From assembly GCA_016110215.1 (NCBI GenBank), contig JADWQD010000011.1:1364001-1428000 (forward strand): 64,000 nucleotides of DNA, read 5' to 3'. Shown in pieces: positions 40,659 to 52,825 of the stretch. Numbering within the stretch: position 1 is the stretch's first letter; every line of letters begins with the position of its first letter. Position numbers and translations under genes: made by a program. This DNA comes from Capronia americana (Eukaryota > Ascomycota > Eurotiomycetes > Chaetothyriales > Herpotrichiellaceae). Under the pieces are notes generated by a model. It was not told where the DNA came from and made no database searches. It worked only from the letters and a program-made list of their open reading frames with translations.

Positions 40659-42592
40659 ATGTCGCGACAAGCAACAGAGGGTCTATATCTGTCACCCGAA
40701 CAACAAGACCTTCTTATGGCGGCGTTAAATTCCAACCAATCTCCAAAACAATCGACCACTCAAAAGACAACTCCTCAAACCGTCAACTTCACTCCCAGCA
40801 TGAGTGCTCCTGATTCGGGCAATCTCGACTTCAGCGACGACAGCCCTTTTCTTGATTTTGATCCCGATGGCGACTTTGGCGACGACGGTTTCGATTTTGA
40901 CGGAACCGGCCGCATGATTGGCGACATCCCCGACGAACCGCTCTCCCAAGATCGGCACGATAAGCGAAAAAGCATTGACGGGAAAGATGATGACGACGAA
41001 GGAGGCGGTAAAAGACGAGAAGGCGAAGACAAAACGGCCAAAAAGCCTGGAAGGAAGCCATTGACTTCCGAACCTACCTCGAAGCGCAAGGCACAAAATC
41101 GTGCCGCCCAACGCGCCTTCCGTGAGCGCAAGGAGAAGCACCTGAAAGATCTCGAAACCAAAGTCGAGGATCTGGAAAAGGCCTCGGAGTCTACCAACCA
41201 TGAAAATGGTCTGCTCCGGGCGCAGGTGGAGCGCTTACAGGTCGAATTGAAAGAATATCGCAAGCGCCTTTCTTGGGTCAGCAGCAACGGGTTGAATAGA
41301 TCGCAGCCCATCGCCTTCAATCAAGCCCGAAACTCCAATGCCAACAACCATAACGACTTCCAGTTCGAATTCCCCAAGTTTGGTGATCTGCCACCGATGC
41401 CAGGCACCAAGTTGTTTGGCAACTCGAACGTGAAGAAGCCGCAAGGAAACCCCAACAGATCCTCATCTGGTCCCTCTCCAAGCACCGCCCCGGCGAACCA
41501 GAATGGCAACAGCCGTCGTTCTACCTCCAGTTCGCAGAGCCAAACTCCGAGATTCGGCTCCATGAGTCAGTCTCCGGTCGCAAAGACATTCACCACTTCG
41601 CCTCAGCCACAAAGCCAGCAGCAGCAGCAGCATCAGGGAAGCATGGACAGCTTGTCCGGATTGTTTAGCCCCTCCATTCTTGAAGCCAGCCGCCATGCTA
41701 GTTTGGGAGGTTACTTCCCGCAGTCCGCCGCCCCTCGGTATAATGGTGCTACTCAAAGTAATCGTGGTAGCCTCGACAACGGCGTCCTAGGCAACGCTCC
41801 CGGCTTGTATTCGAACTCGAGCATTTCCAACTCAGACTCACCGGGCTCTTCCACGGATTCTCACAATCCTATATCATCCATTGGCACTTCTCCGGAGCCC
41901 AGCTTGAACTCCCCCGCAAATAAGTTGACCGAGTATAACCTCAACCCTATAAGCGAAGAAAATCCCGCTCCTTTTGGTGGTAAGGACCTCCTCTGCGAAA
42001 GACTCCAACAGGCCTGTGGCTGCGCGGATGATCCAATACCTCCCATCTTGAGAATGGTGTCTAACGATAATTCGTTAGGCTACGCCAACGACGCCGGCTT
42101 CGACGCCAACGGCATCAACTGGCTTGCCCAGCAGAACAACAACTCGTTCGATCCGATCTTGTTTGGCGACTACCGCGAGACACAAGACAATATCTTGTCG
42201 CAAGATTTTGGGGCATTCTTCAATGACGCTTACCCACTGCCCGACTTGGGCAGTCCTCTGCATAACTATAATGACGTTGCCACCGAATCGGCACCGAAGA
42301 ACGACCTGCTGAAGCAAGTCGAAGAGGCAAAGAATGGGAATGAGGAAGTTGTTCCCGACAATGAGAAACCAATGTCTTGCAATAAAATCTGGTTTGTCAC
42401 AGTCGCATCAAGGATCGCGAGCAATCGGCTAATTTCATGTCCAGGGACCGGCTCCAGTCGATGGAGAAATTCCGCAACGGTGAGATCGACATTGATAACC
42501 TGTGTAGCGAGCTCCGAGCGAAAGCGAAATGCTCCGAGGGCGGGGCTGTGGTCGACAAAAAGGACGTGGAGAAGATTTTGGGCACTGTTTGA
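40659..42592 (+). CDS. YAP1: YAP1/Ap1-type bZIP oxidative-stress regulator
   Basis: Two exons, 40659-42391 and 42445-42592 (53 bp intron), giving 626 residues. The start MSRQATEGLYLSPEQQDLLM matches fungal Ap1 proteins. The basic region SKRKAQNRAAQRAFRERK has Gln and Phe at the positions typical of the YAP family (Asn147 and onwards), followed by a leucine zipper. The redox domains are present: n-CRD with Cys446, Cys453 and Cys455, and c-CRD with Cys574, Cys598 and Cys607 in MSCNKIW and IDNLCSELRAKAKCSEGG. In yeast Yap1, peroxide forms disulphides between these regions, masks the export signal and retains the factor in the nucleus. The intron lies inside the c-CRD, at the Trp codon of NKIW. 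The uninterrupted frame would read on to 42881. Confidence 0.95.
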
Positions 42593-43368
42593 AGCAAAAC
42601 AGGAGCTCCTCAGAGAGGCCGTTGACATGCACGGGCCAGCGTCGGTTGGAGTGAATCATTACGGATGGACATGTGGAAGGCATTATAACGTCAAAAAACG
42701 GACGAGGCGGGATATACCCAAGGCCAGTGTGCGCTATAAGCCACCCAGGGAAGATGATACGATATGGAGTTGTGGTTTGCTCAGGAGGCTTTGTTCACTT
42801 CGATGTACCAACGTTCATAAGCCGATTTTGCCTATCGGCACTGACCCTCATTTACCCAAACCTCCAATCCTGCGAATATAGCAGCAAGAAACAATGTCAT
42901 CTAGGTGATAGACTTTCCATATTGACCGTGTACTTTGCTCACTCGCGGCACTTCACAGTAAATGGAAAGGGGCGGAGAGCCAAGGCGCTAGCACTTTCTC
43001 GGATAGCAGCTTCTCGCCGCCGTATTTTGCTTTTCCTGGGGTCTAGCCTGTGAATTTGTACCAGGCGAACCTGAACGACTTGGATTCACTCATCTCTCAT
43101 AGTTTGGCAGTTCAGTCACATCGCACCACCTTTCTTCCCTTGTTTTAGGCGACCTCATTATTTACTCTTGTCTCAAATTGACGCGCCTGCGGCCTCGAAG
43201 ATAATCACCCTCCTAATACTGACTTAGATCCGCATCTCTTGCCGCACCTGTGTCCGGCCTGTTCTCGAACGCCATTGTCGCGGTACCCTCAGCTGATTCT
43301 GCACTCATGGCTTCTGTGAGTTGATCTCTCTCTCTCTCTCTCTTGTTTTGCCATCTCTTTCCTGAGAA
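42593..43368. other. Intergenic region between YAP1-like and DUF2433 genes
   Basis: The first part is the bZIP 3' region; the open frame to 42881 and the 126-codon frame at 42673-43053 are explained as read-through or chance. A CT dinucleotide tract (43325-43343) lies just upstream of the next start codon. Confidence 0.5.
43325..43343 (+). repeat. CT dinucleotide tract
   Basis: About nine CT repeats end 25 bases before the ATG at 43369. Pyrimidine tracts of this sort are common just upstream of fungal start sites; it may mark the transcription start region. Confidence 0.6.
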
Positions 43369-45849
43369 ATGCCGTCCTCGGCAATCATGGTTTTCAAACC
43401 GACAACGCCAGTAGCACTCCCGCTGATGCAGAAATCTCGCCAGCCTCGACCACAGTTCCCGAATCAAGGATATCTACCCAACGGAACGACCTCGGGTCCT
43501 ACTCCTGGAGCGCAAGCTCTTCTCCCGAACAATGGCCGCGTCATCCAGTCGGGCCCGATCCGAGTTTTGTGCATCGCAGACGTTAGAGGTCAGTCGCTGG
43601 CGCCTTGCTGAAAAAGTTGGGTCGATCTGACGGAGGACTCTAGGCAATCTCAAGTCTCTGAACGATCTCGCAAGACAAGCGAAGGCTGACTACATCCTGC
43701 ATACTGGCGACTTCGGCTTTTACGACAACACTTCGTTGGAGAGAATAGCTGAGAAGTATGGAGACATCGGGGACATGAATTGAGCACGCTGGCTGACGGT
43801 GATTGTAGGACCCTAAAGCATGTCGCTCAATACTCTCCGCTTCTGAGCGAACATGTCAAGCGCCAGATCGCCTCACCCCAGCCTCAGCGACCGATCAAGC
43901 AGATGTTTACACCTGATCAACTACCTCTTTCAGAACTGCCGCTTCTCCTGAACAAACAGATTACTCTAGATGTGCCCGTCTACACCGTGTGGGGCGCGTG
44001 CGAAGACGTGAGGGTACTAGAGCGCTTTCGATCCGGAGAGTACAAGGTTGACAATCTACACATTATCGACGAGGTGAACTCGAGGTTACTTGACATTGGC
44101 GGAGTGAAACTGCGACTGCTCGGATTGGGCGGCGCAGTCGTCATCCACAAGCTGTTTGACAATGGCGAGGGCAAGACGTACATTGCAGGCGGCCAGGGCA
44201 CAATGTGGACGACTCTGCTCCAGATCGGTGCCCTGATCGACACTGCAAACCGCGTCTACGATCCATCAGAGACACGTATCTTCTTGACCCACGCTTCACC
44301 TGCCAGAGACGGAATCCTCAATCAGCTGTCTGTCACCCTGAAAGCCGACTTCTCGATCTCGGCCGGTCTACACTTCCGATATGGCAGCTCTTACAATGAG
44401 TTTTCCGTCAACCCGTCGCTCGACCATTATCGTGGAAAGTTGGCTGCCTCCAAGGCATCCTTCCAGGATGTGTGGGAAACAGTCAAGATGGATGTGGAGC
44501 AAGCAATCGAAAACAACAATAATCACAAGGCTCTCCTTCATAGTGCGCTAGAAATTGTGGAGAAGATGCCCAGCACTGCCAACGGAGGCAATCCTTTTGG
44601 AGGCCCAGTCGGCGGTGGGCCAGGTGCCGGCCAGGTGGACGAAAGTGCGTTCAAGAATATGTGGAACTTCAATCTGGCAGATGCTGCATTCGGATACCTT
44701 GTCCTGGAGATTGATGGCGGTCGTATTGGCACTGAGATGCGAGCCCAAGGGTTCAACTTTGCTCACCGTGGGAAACCTAATGCAGCTCCGCCGGCTTCTC
44801 AACCGCCCTCCAGCGGTCCTGCACCTGTGGGCTCCGGTCCTGTACCTCCAGCCGCCGCTCCAACCGGGCCAGCTCAGAGTCGCAACCCTGCCTTCCCTGC
44901 GCCGGCACAACCTTTCCCACAGCAGCAGAAGGCTCCGCAGCAACAGCAATCTCAGCCACAAGCCAGACCTGCTCAAGGGGTTCAGCCTGCACCCGTGCCT
45001 GCCGTTAAAGCTGGAACACCGCCTACAGCAGGATCACCAGCACCGCCCGTGACTCAAGCAAAACCGCTGACACCGCAACCATCTGCGACCACCGTCCCCA
45101 CCACTTCTGCCACCACGGCAACTAATGGCACTGGCGGAGAGAAGGCTAGCGATAACGAAACCGCCAAAGCCAAGACTATCACGCCTACGTTGGACCGGAA
45201 GCCCTCTACTGCTCTTTATGTGAGTCAGGCGGACAGTGAGCAGCATGTCAGAGACTGTTTCGCAGATGAGGACAAGGAGAGGATTAAGGTCATCAGTAGA
45301 ATGGGCAAGTTCCCCAACTGGAAGGTGCAATTCGAGACACACGAGCTTGCCGAGGCTGCCTTGAACAGAGTGCAGGCCGGGGCCCACAACCACAAGAACT
45401 CAGCAGGCAAGTCTCCGCGATTCACATGGTTCGAAGATAAGGGGGACCGTGCGCCGGGTTTCCACCAACGTGACAGCCAGAGCCAAGGCGGGGCTGGGAT
45501 GTGGCAGGGCAGCAACCGTGGTGCAGTAAGCTCGGCCAATGCCCCTCCTCGCGGAGGCTACCAGTCCGGTGCAGCGAGCGACAGTGAAGGTGGACGGGGT
45601 CGAGGTGGGTTCCGCGGACGTGGGCGTGGTCGGGGAGACGATCGAGCTGAGCGAGGCGACCGAGGTGATCGTGGTGAGCGGGGTGATCGAGGTGACCGCA
45701 GTGATCGGAGTGATCGGGGTGGCCGGGGCGGTCGAGGCGGCGGAAGAGGCATTTTCCAGAGCAAGACCACTGATGGGGCGTCGGACTCGAAGCCCACCGA
45801 GTCGAAGTCGAGCGAATCGAAACCAGTTGCCACGGCTGGCGAAAGTTAG
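43369..45849 (+). CDS. DUF2433 calcineurin-like phosphoesterase with RRM-like and RGG regions
   Basis: Three exons, 43369-43588, 43644-43755 and 43809-45849 (introns 55 and 53 bp), giving 790 residues. The first 330 residues resemble the metallophosphoesterase-like DUF2433 family of ascomycetes: IRVLCIADVRGNLKSL, ILHTGDFGFYD, PVYTVWGACEDV and FLTHASPARDG. In ordinary calcineurin-like enzymes the first block has DxH and the third GNHE; here they are DVR and GACE, so catalytic metal ligands are changed. A Pro/Gln/Ala-rich linker follows. Residues about 576-660 (STALYVSQADSEQHVRDCFA, then WKVQFETHELAEAALNR) look like an RRM. Residues about 705-765 are RGG/RGD-rich (GGRGRGGFRGRGRGRGDD). RNA binding is therefore likely. 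An ATG at 43387 could also serve as start. Confidence 0.88.
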
Positions 45850-46722
45850 GGGCTCGAATGTCTTTTGACACGGGACCAGTTGGCACTACCATACGGCGAC
45901 TGAAGGGAAGCAAACTTCAAGATCTTTCATGGCGAAAGGGGACAGGACTTGTGCATTATGGAATGGAGAGGCGTCACAGGATGACAGTCAACATGGAGTT
46001 CTTCAATCATTCGGTTTGAGGAGCTGGTTGACATCAATACCTCGGAGGGGATATGGAGCTGCCGGGGTTGTGAGCGCTTCTCTACCTTCGAACATATGTA
46101 TTTTATCCTTGCTTAGAAGCGAAAAAGAGAAGCAGGGGAGGTGGGAGGATGTGCATTGGGGGGTGTTGGGGAGCAGAGGGTGAAGTCGAAGCATAGGAGA
46201 AAAGATAATGAATACCATTCCATTGGGTTGTAACTTGGATGTCGATCTCGTCGGGCCAGTATGGCATGGCTGATCGAGTTCGTGCCTGGTACCTGAAACT
46301 ATGCCTGCTACGAGTAGGATTTAGACATGCTAAGCCGGGCTCTTATTTCCCTGCCTGGCGAGGAGTGATGTTGGCTTGGGGTCCCACAGCGACGTTGGTG
46401 GATGGGTTCGTGCGGAGAGGAAAGTGAGCGGCACCGAAGGGGGAATTCAGATTGTGGTGACGTGAGAGTGAATGGCAATTGGCGTTTCCGAGGCACCGAC
46501 AGCTCTCGTCATACAGTCACACACCCTCTGGACTTGTTACACACCTTGGCTGTGCCTGCGACTGCCCTCTACAAACACACGGTCGTCGTTGGATTCACTT
46601 ATTCCTCAAACGCCTTTTGACTAATTTGTTGTCCTCTTCCGTGGCGTGGAGATTTCCATCCTTCTATTGCCATCTTTGTGCAGTATGACTTGAATCAACA
46701 CGGACTTAAATAACCACCAACG
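45850..46722. other. Intergenic region upstream of the NPC1-like gene
   Basis: This 873 bp holds the 3' region of the DUF2433 gene and the promoter of the sterol transporter. No supportable ORF or repeat. Confidence 0.4.
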
Positions 46723-49700
46723 ATGCGTTTCTCAACCGCTGCCCTCGCAACCGTCGCCGCCGCCGGCTCCATACCTCTAGCCCTTGCTTCTCCCCCCACA
46801 GCCCTCCACGAGGCCGGCCGGTGCGCGATTCGTGGGCATTGCGGAAAGCAGGGTTTCTTTGGCTCAGATCTACCGTGCCCGGACAACGGCAAGGCCGCCA
46901 CTCCCTCAGATGCTGTGCGCGAGAAGCTTGTGAACCTGTGCGGGTCCAGTTGGCAAGACACGGATGTATGTTGCGAAGAGGAGCAAGTGGACACCCTGCA
47001 AAAGAACCTCAAGCTGGCCGAAAGGATCATCGCCTCGTGTCCGGCTTGCAAGGAGAACTTCTTCAATCTCTTCTGTACTTTTACATGCTCTCCCGATCAA
47101 TCCCTGTTCGTCAACGTCACCGAGACTGGCAAAGCTTCCAATGGAAAGGAGGTCGTCACAGAGCTGGACAATGTGTGGTCGAAAGATTATCAGAGCGGCT
47201 TCTATGACAGCTGCAAAGAGGTCAAGAATGGCGCAAGTGGTGGGAAGGCAATGGGCTTCATCGGCGGTGGTGCGACAAACTACACGGAGTTCCTAAAGTT
47301 CCTGGGCGACAAGAAACTGCTCGGAAGCCCTTTCCAAATTGATTTCCTGGAAGCGCCACGGTATCGTGACGACGAGGGCATGAAGCCCTCAGACCCGCGG
47401 GTCTATGCTTGTAATGATACGGATCCCGACTTCCGGTGCAGCTGCGTCGACTGTCCAGCAGTCTGTCCGACTCTGGAGCCTGTCAGTGCAGTCGACTATT
47501 GCCATGTTGGAAAACTCCCTTGCCTGTCGTTCGCCATCATCCTCGTCTACTCCGTCTGTCTCCTGCTTCTCATCGCCGCCATTTCCGCCCATGTGGCGTA
47601 TCGACGACACAAACAACGGAAGAGCGAAAGACTGCAACTGTTGCAGGATACAGCACCGAGTGACGACGAAGATGAGGGTGAACTGGTCAACAATGCAGGA
47701 GTCTTGGACAGACCGCAGAGGAACTACTACCTCAACCACATCTTCGACCGCGCGTTCAAGCGGTTAGGCGGCTTCTGTGCACGGTATCCAGGCTTGACAA
47801 TCGGAACCAACGTCGTCATCATTGGACTCCTCAGCCTTGGCTGGCTCAAATTTGAAGTCGAAAGAGACCCCGTCCGTCTGTGGGTTAGTCCTTCTTCGGC
47901 TGCTGCCCAAGAAAAGAACTTCTTCGACCAGAACTTTGGCCCGTTTTACAGGACAGAGCAAGCATTCCTGGTCAACGATACTTCTGCCAACAGCTCGGTC
48001 TTGAGCTACGACAATCTCAATTGGTGGTTTGACGTCGAACAACGCATTTCACGCATGATTTCGCCTGAGAATGAGATCAAGCTGGACGATGTCTGTTTCA
48101 AGCCAACCGGGTCCGCGTGTGTGGTGCAGTCTGTCAGCGGGTGGTTTGGTGCAGGCCTTGACCGTGACTGGAAAGAGCAGATCCAGAATTGCGCAGCTCA
48201 TCCTGGGGACCAGCTATGCCTGCCAGAGTTCATGGACCCGCTGCTACCCGGCCGTGTCCTGGGAGGCTATGACGGAATCGAGAACGTCGCCAACGCGAAG
48301 GCCTTGATTACCACATGGGTTGTCAACAATGATCAGCCCGGCACAGAAGCCGCAGCAAGGGCTGAAGAATGGGAGCGAGCTCTCAAGCACGAGTTGTTGA
48401 TCACCCAAGCATCTGCCAGCTCCCGTGGTCTACGACTTTCTTTCAACACCGAGATGAGTCTCGAACAGGAATTGAATAAGTCGACCAACACAGACGCTAA
48501 GATCGTTGCCATCAGCTACGTGGTCATGTTCATCTACGCTTCGCTTGCCCTGGGCTCCGCAACTCTGTCGGTGAGGTCTCTCATGAGCAATCCAGCGAAT
48601 GCTTTGGTCCAGTCTAAGTTCACTCTCGGCGTTGTGGGCATTGTCATCGTGTTGATGTCTGTGTCTGGCTCAGTCGGTCTGTTCTCTGCAGCGGGAGTCA
48701 AGGTCACTTTGATCATTGCCGAAGTCATCCCCTTCTTGGTCCTGGCCGTCGGTGTTGACAACATCTTTCTCATCGTGCATGAGTTTGAGCGAGTCAATGT
48801 CAGTCATCCCGACGAGGAAATCGACGTGCGCATTGCAAAGGCTTTGGGACGAATGGGTCCGAGCATCCTCCTCTCCGCGTCCACCGAGACCATCGCCTTC
48901 GCCATGGGTGCGTTCGTCGGAATGCCCGCAGTCAAGAATTTTGCAGCGTATGCGGCGGGTGCTGTATTCATCAATGCGGTGTTACAAGTCACTATGTTTG
49001 TCTCGGTCCTGGCGCTCAATCAACGAAGGGTTGAAAGTCTCCGCGCCGACTGCTTCCCATGTGTGACAGTCAGAGGAGCCAACTCGACGGGCATGCCCGG
49101 TGGCCACTTCTTTGGCAGCGACGAGGAGGGCTGGCTACAGCGTTTTATTAGAAAGGTGTACGCACCAAAACTGCTAGACAAGAAGATCAAGACGCTTGTC
49201 TTGACTTTCTTTGTCACTTTGTTCGCTGCCGGAATTGCACTCCTTCCGATGGTGCAGCTTGGACTCGACCAACGCATTGCAATCCCCCAGGATTCGTACA
49301 TGATCCAGTACTTCAACGACTTGTATGACTACTTCGGCTCCGGTCCACCGGTGTACTTTGTCACGCGGCATGTCAACGTGACGGCTAGAGAGCATCAGCA
49401 ACAGCTCTGTGGCGGCTTCACCACTTGCGACGAGTATTCATTGGCCTATGTTCTTGAGCAAGAGTCGAAACGGCCTAATGTCAGCTATATCAACGCTGCA
49501 ACGGCCAATTGGTTTGACGACTTCTTCTACTGGCTCAATCCCATCTCAGATTGCTGTCAAGACGAGAACGGCAAGACGTGCTTCGGTGAAGATGAATGGA
49601 ACATCACCCTGGGTGGCATGCCCGAAGGCGACGAGTTCGTGAAGTACGCCCAGAAGTGGATCCATGCGCCCACGGATGAAGAATGTCCGAATGGTGGGCA

Positions 49701-50582
49701 AGCGGCGTATTCGAATGCTGTAGTCATCGACAGCAATCATACCGACATCCCAGCGAGCCACTTCCGGACCTTCCATACTCCTCTGCAAGGCCAGGACGAC
49801 TTTATCAACTCGTACGCCGCTGCCAGACGGATATCAGACGACATCTCGGCACGTCACAACATTGACGTATTTCCTTACAGCAAACACTACATTTTCTTTG
49901 ATCAGTATAGCAGCATCATTCGCTTGACGGCTGCGCTTTTATGTGTGGCAGTCGCCATTATCTTCATCATCTCATCGTTGCTTTTGGGCTCTCTGCTCAC
50001 GGGAGCGGTGGTTGCTTTGACAGTCATTATGATTGTGGTCGACATCATTGGTGTCATGGCGGTGGCTGGCGTATCACTCAACGCTGTGTCACTGGTCAAT
50101 TTGGTCATTTGCGTGGGCATTGGTGTGGAGTTCTGTGCACACATTGCCCGGGCTTTCATGTTCCCGAGCAAGTCAGTCATGGAGCGAGCAAGGCACAAAT
50201 TCCGGGGCAAGGATATTCGGGCCTGGGCTGCTCTGGTCAACGTCGGTGGCAGTGTCTTCACTGGCATTACGATCACCAAATTCTTGGGCGTGGTTGTGCT
50301 GGCATTCACCAGGAGTAAGATCTTTGAGATCTATTACTTCCGGATTTGGTTGGCTTTGGTGATACTTGCGAGTAGCCATGCCTTGGTGTTTTTGCCGGTG
50401 GCGCTGAGTTTTGCAGGGGGTGATGGTAAGTTTTGACACCGATCCTAGATGGGAGGAAGTACTAATTTTCTGCAGGATATATTGATCCTGAGAGTGAGGG
50501 TGGCCTCGAGGAGGACCTGGCTAGCCGCCGGTATAGGAGTCTGCTCCCGGACGATGACTACTATGATTCGGATGACGATTAG
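46723..50582 (+). CDS. NCR1: Niemann-Pick C1-related vacuolar sterol transporter
   Basis: Two exons, 46723-50425 and 50476-50582 (50 bp intron), giving 1269 residues. NPC1/Ncr1 moves sterols from the vacuole (lysosome) lumen into its membrane. A signal peptide (residues 1-22) precedes the Cys-rich N-terminal sterol-binding domain (GRCAIRGHCG, then CPACKENFFNLFCTFTCSPD). The first span is about residue 270 (SFAIILVYSVCLLLLIAAIS). The sterol-sensing domain covers about 600-780 and includes EVIPFLVLAVGVDNIFLIVH. The second half has the matching RND-type permease repeat near residues 1065-1200. The final exon adds an acidic tail, LLPDDDYYDSDDD. Length and domain order are normal for the family. 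The start is the only suitable ATG after an AT-containing leader. Confidence 0.96.
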
Positions 50583-51144
50583 AGCTCGCCACGGTCACGG
50601 ACTGGATGAGGACATGAGGCGTGCAGCATGCGGCATTCGTTTGCATGACAAATCTTGAGTCAATATGTCAACAACAACTTCTATACGCTCTGGCACAACC
50701 GTCTTCCCACATTGACTTCAGGGGAATAGTCGGAGGCGCTGCATCCCAGTGTCACTGCCAGCTAAAAGTCCGAGAAAATGAGCATCGAGCGTCGAGCGTC
50801 AAGCGTCAAGCGTCTCACAGCATTCGAGCTATCGTCTGTAAAGATAAAACAAGATATGTCTTCCTGCAGTTCCTAGTAGCATGCTGTTTCTCCTGCCCTA
50901 GACGGAAGATTCAGGGCGAAATTCGATGGATGGGATTCGAGCATACGTTGAGCGCGAAGGTCAGGGCTCCATGCACATGCATATGCACATCCTGGTCGCA
51001 AGGCCGGCACTGCGCGTATATTGGCCTCTCCTTAAGAGAGTTGCAGCGCGATGTTGAATTAAGTGCAAGGAAGGGTGTAGGGGGCGAGGACGGCCTCGAC
51101 TAGCCCATCCGGCCCCTCCAGGCACCACTGCCTGTCCCTGTCTG
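50583..51144. other. Convergent 3' region with short repeats
   Basis: This 562 bp separates the NPC1-like and CAX genes. It contains a heptamer repeat (50785-50812) and a short ATGCACATGCATATGCAC run near 50971. No gene is evident. A longer third-exon version of the CAX gene would extend into 51059-51144. Confidence 0.5.
50785..50812. repeat. TCGAGCG/TCAAGCG heptamer x 4
   Basis: Four consecutive 7-base units: two TCGAGCG and two TCAAGCG. It lies in the 3' region of the NPC1-like gene. Confidence 0.7.
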
Positions 51145-52825
51145 TCATTGCGTTTTGAGCTGTAGAGAGGCAGTCGGCAGGGGTCGAAGTACCCTTCCAG
51201 AGGCGCCAGACGCGAACATGGCCGTACCTTCGAATTCGTTCGACGTGGCGACGTCGGGATCGGGATAATACCACGCCGCGATGGCGATGATGATGTATAC
51301 GATCTGTAGGGGGGTGGGGATTTGTCCACGAGTCAGCAGCTAGCAAGGAAAATATCCTAACGTACATACGGAGAGTAGCTTTGTGAGGGTTGCGGCTGTG
51401 TGTGTGGGTTACCAAACTTACCACCAACAAGGCGCCCTCCAGGTAATTTGATTCCTTGTCGCGGAGGAAATTGCCGACGACCAGAATGGCCAGCACGAGC
51501 AGGACGACCATGAAGATTTCAAAGTTCAAGTCCATGGGCTTGTCGAGGATCCAGCCGACAATGACGACGAGGGGCCCGTTGAACAGCGCGGTCTGGATGC
51601 TCGGGCCGAGACAGTGGTAGAGGGCGAAGTTCATCTGGCCGTCCCAGGCCTCGTCGACGGCGGTCAGGTGCTCGGCGGCCTTCTCGACCAGCGGCAGCAG
51701 GATCAGGCCGAGGAACTGGTCGGGCACGCCGGCGCGGACGATGACCTCGATGCGCTCGACCAGGAACACGGCCAGCAGGGTGACGAGGGCGAGCGAGGCG
51801 ACGATGGCGACCGCGCACTCGGTGAAAGTCAGTTTCTCCTTGGCCAGGTCGTGCGCGTGGTCGGCGTCGAGCCGCTCGTCGGCCTCGAGGATCTCGTCGA
51901 AGATGCCGTGCTGGCTGCGCGCGTTGAAGAAGATGTAGATGGCGAACGCGACCACGAGGATCACGCTGGTCGCCTGGCTCATCTTCAGCACGTCGTCCTG
52001 CAGCTTGCGCTGCGTGAAGGCGCCGTGCGCGCGCGTCTCGCCCTTCAGCGCCGAGTAGAAGGCGCTGGGGATCAGGAGGCCAAAGCCCGCCACGAGGAGG
52101 AGGCCCGAGCCCACCTCCGACACGACGGCGTGGAAGGTCTGCGTGTGGCGTCGCAGGCCGCCGACGAAGAAGCACAGGCCCAGGCAGAGCAGGAGGTTGG
52201 TCAGGATGGAGCCCAGGATGGCCGCCTGGATGACGGGGATGAGGTTGCCTTCCTCAGCCGAGGTATCGTCGTTGCCGTCGTCGCCGTTGCCGTCATCGTC
52301 ATCGGGGTTGCGGTGCTTCGCGATCAGGATCAGAAACAGCACGATCTCCACGATACTGCCCAGCGCCGTCTCGATCAGGATGCCCGCGACTTTGGGCATC
52401 TTGCGCGCGAGTTCCTGCCCGGCGAAGCCGAGGAGGTTGGCGCAGGGGACCATGCCGACGTAGGCGGTCGCGAAGATCCATTTGTCCAGCGTGGCCGAGT
52501 GCGAGTGCGGGATGTAGTGCAGGATGATGGCCACGGGCACGAACGGCCACAGCACGTTGACCAGCATGGACACCTGGGACGAGGAGCGCCACAGGATGTG
52601 TGCGAACCGGCCGACGTGCATGCCTGACCGGCCGGATTCGCCTTCGTGGTGGATGGTGAGGAGACCGCCGCCGCCCGCACCGGCGTGGTGGAAGGGATGG
52701 TCATGACTGTTGCTGGTGCCGGTGCCGGTGCCAGTGCTAGTGCTGTGAGGGTCTAACGGAGACGTGATAGAGGAGGGCAGTTTTCCGTGATTTGTGTTTG
52801 ACGAGGCCGGATCTTCACCACTCAT
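51145..52825 (-). CDS. Vacuolar Ca2+/H+ exchanger (CAX/VCX1 family)
   Basis: Two exons, 52825-51422 and 51303-51145, with a 118 bp intron, giving 520 residues. CAX proteins load Ca2+ into the vacuole in exchange for protons. A Ser/Thr/His-rich N-terminus precedes eleven or so spans. The two alpha-repeats are visible: GFAGQELARKMPKVAGILIE, then TALGSIVEIVLFLILIAK, and in the second half LGLILLPLVEKAAEHLTAV, then MNFALYHCLGPSIQTALFNG. An acidic loop lies between them (DDDDGNGDDGNDD). The usual motif is GNxxE; here the first repeat has GSIVE and the second GPSIQ, so this is a divergent fungal branch. After EGALLV the second exon supplies IVYIIIAIAAWYYPDPDVAT. The extreme C-terminus is uncertain: a further intron from 51227 to 51160 is possible, with the end near 51059. 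Confidence 0.85.

Noticed and set aside
42673..43053. 126-codon plus-strand frame after the YAP1-type gene
   Set aside because: Lies in the expected 3' region; no motif and poor composition.
51614..52627. 337-codon plus-strand frame over the CAX gene
   Set aside because: Antisense shadow of a GC-rich gene, with repetitive Gly/Val/Glu/Asp composition.
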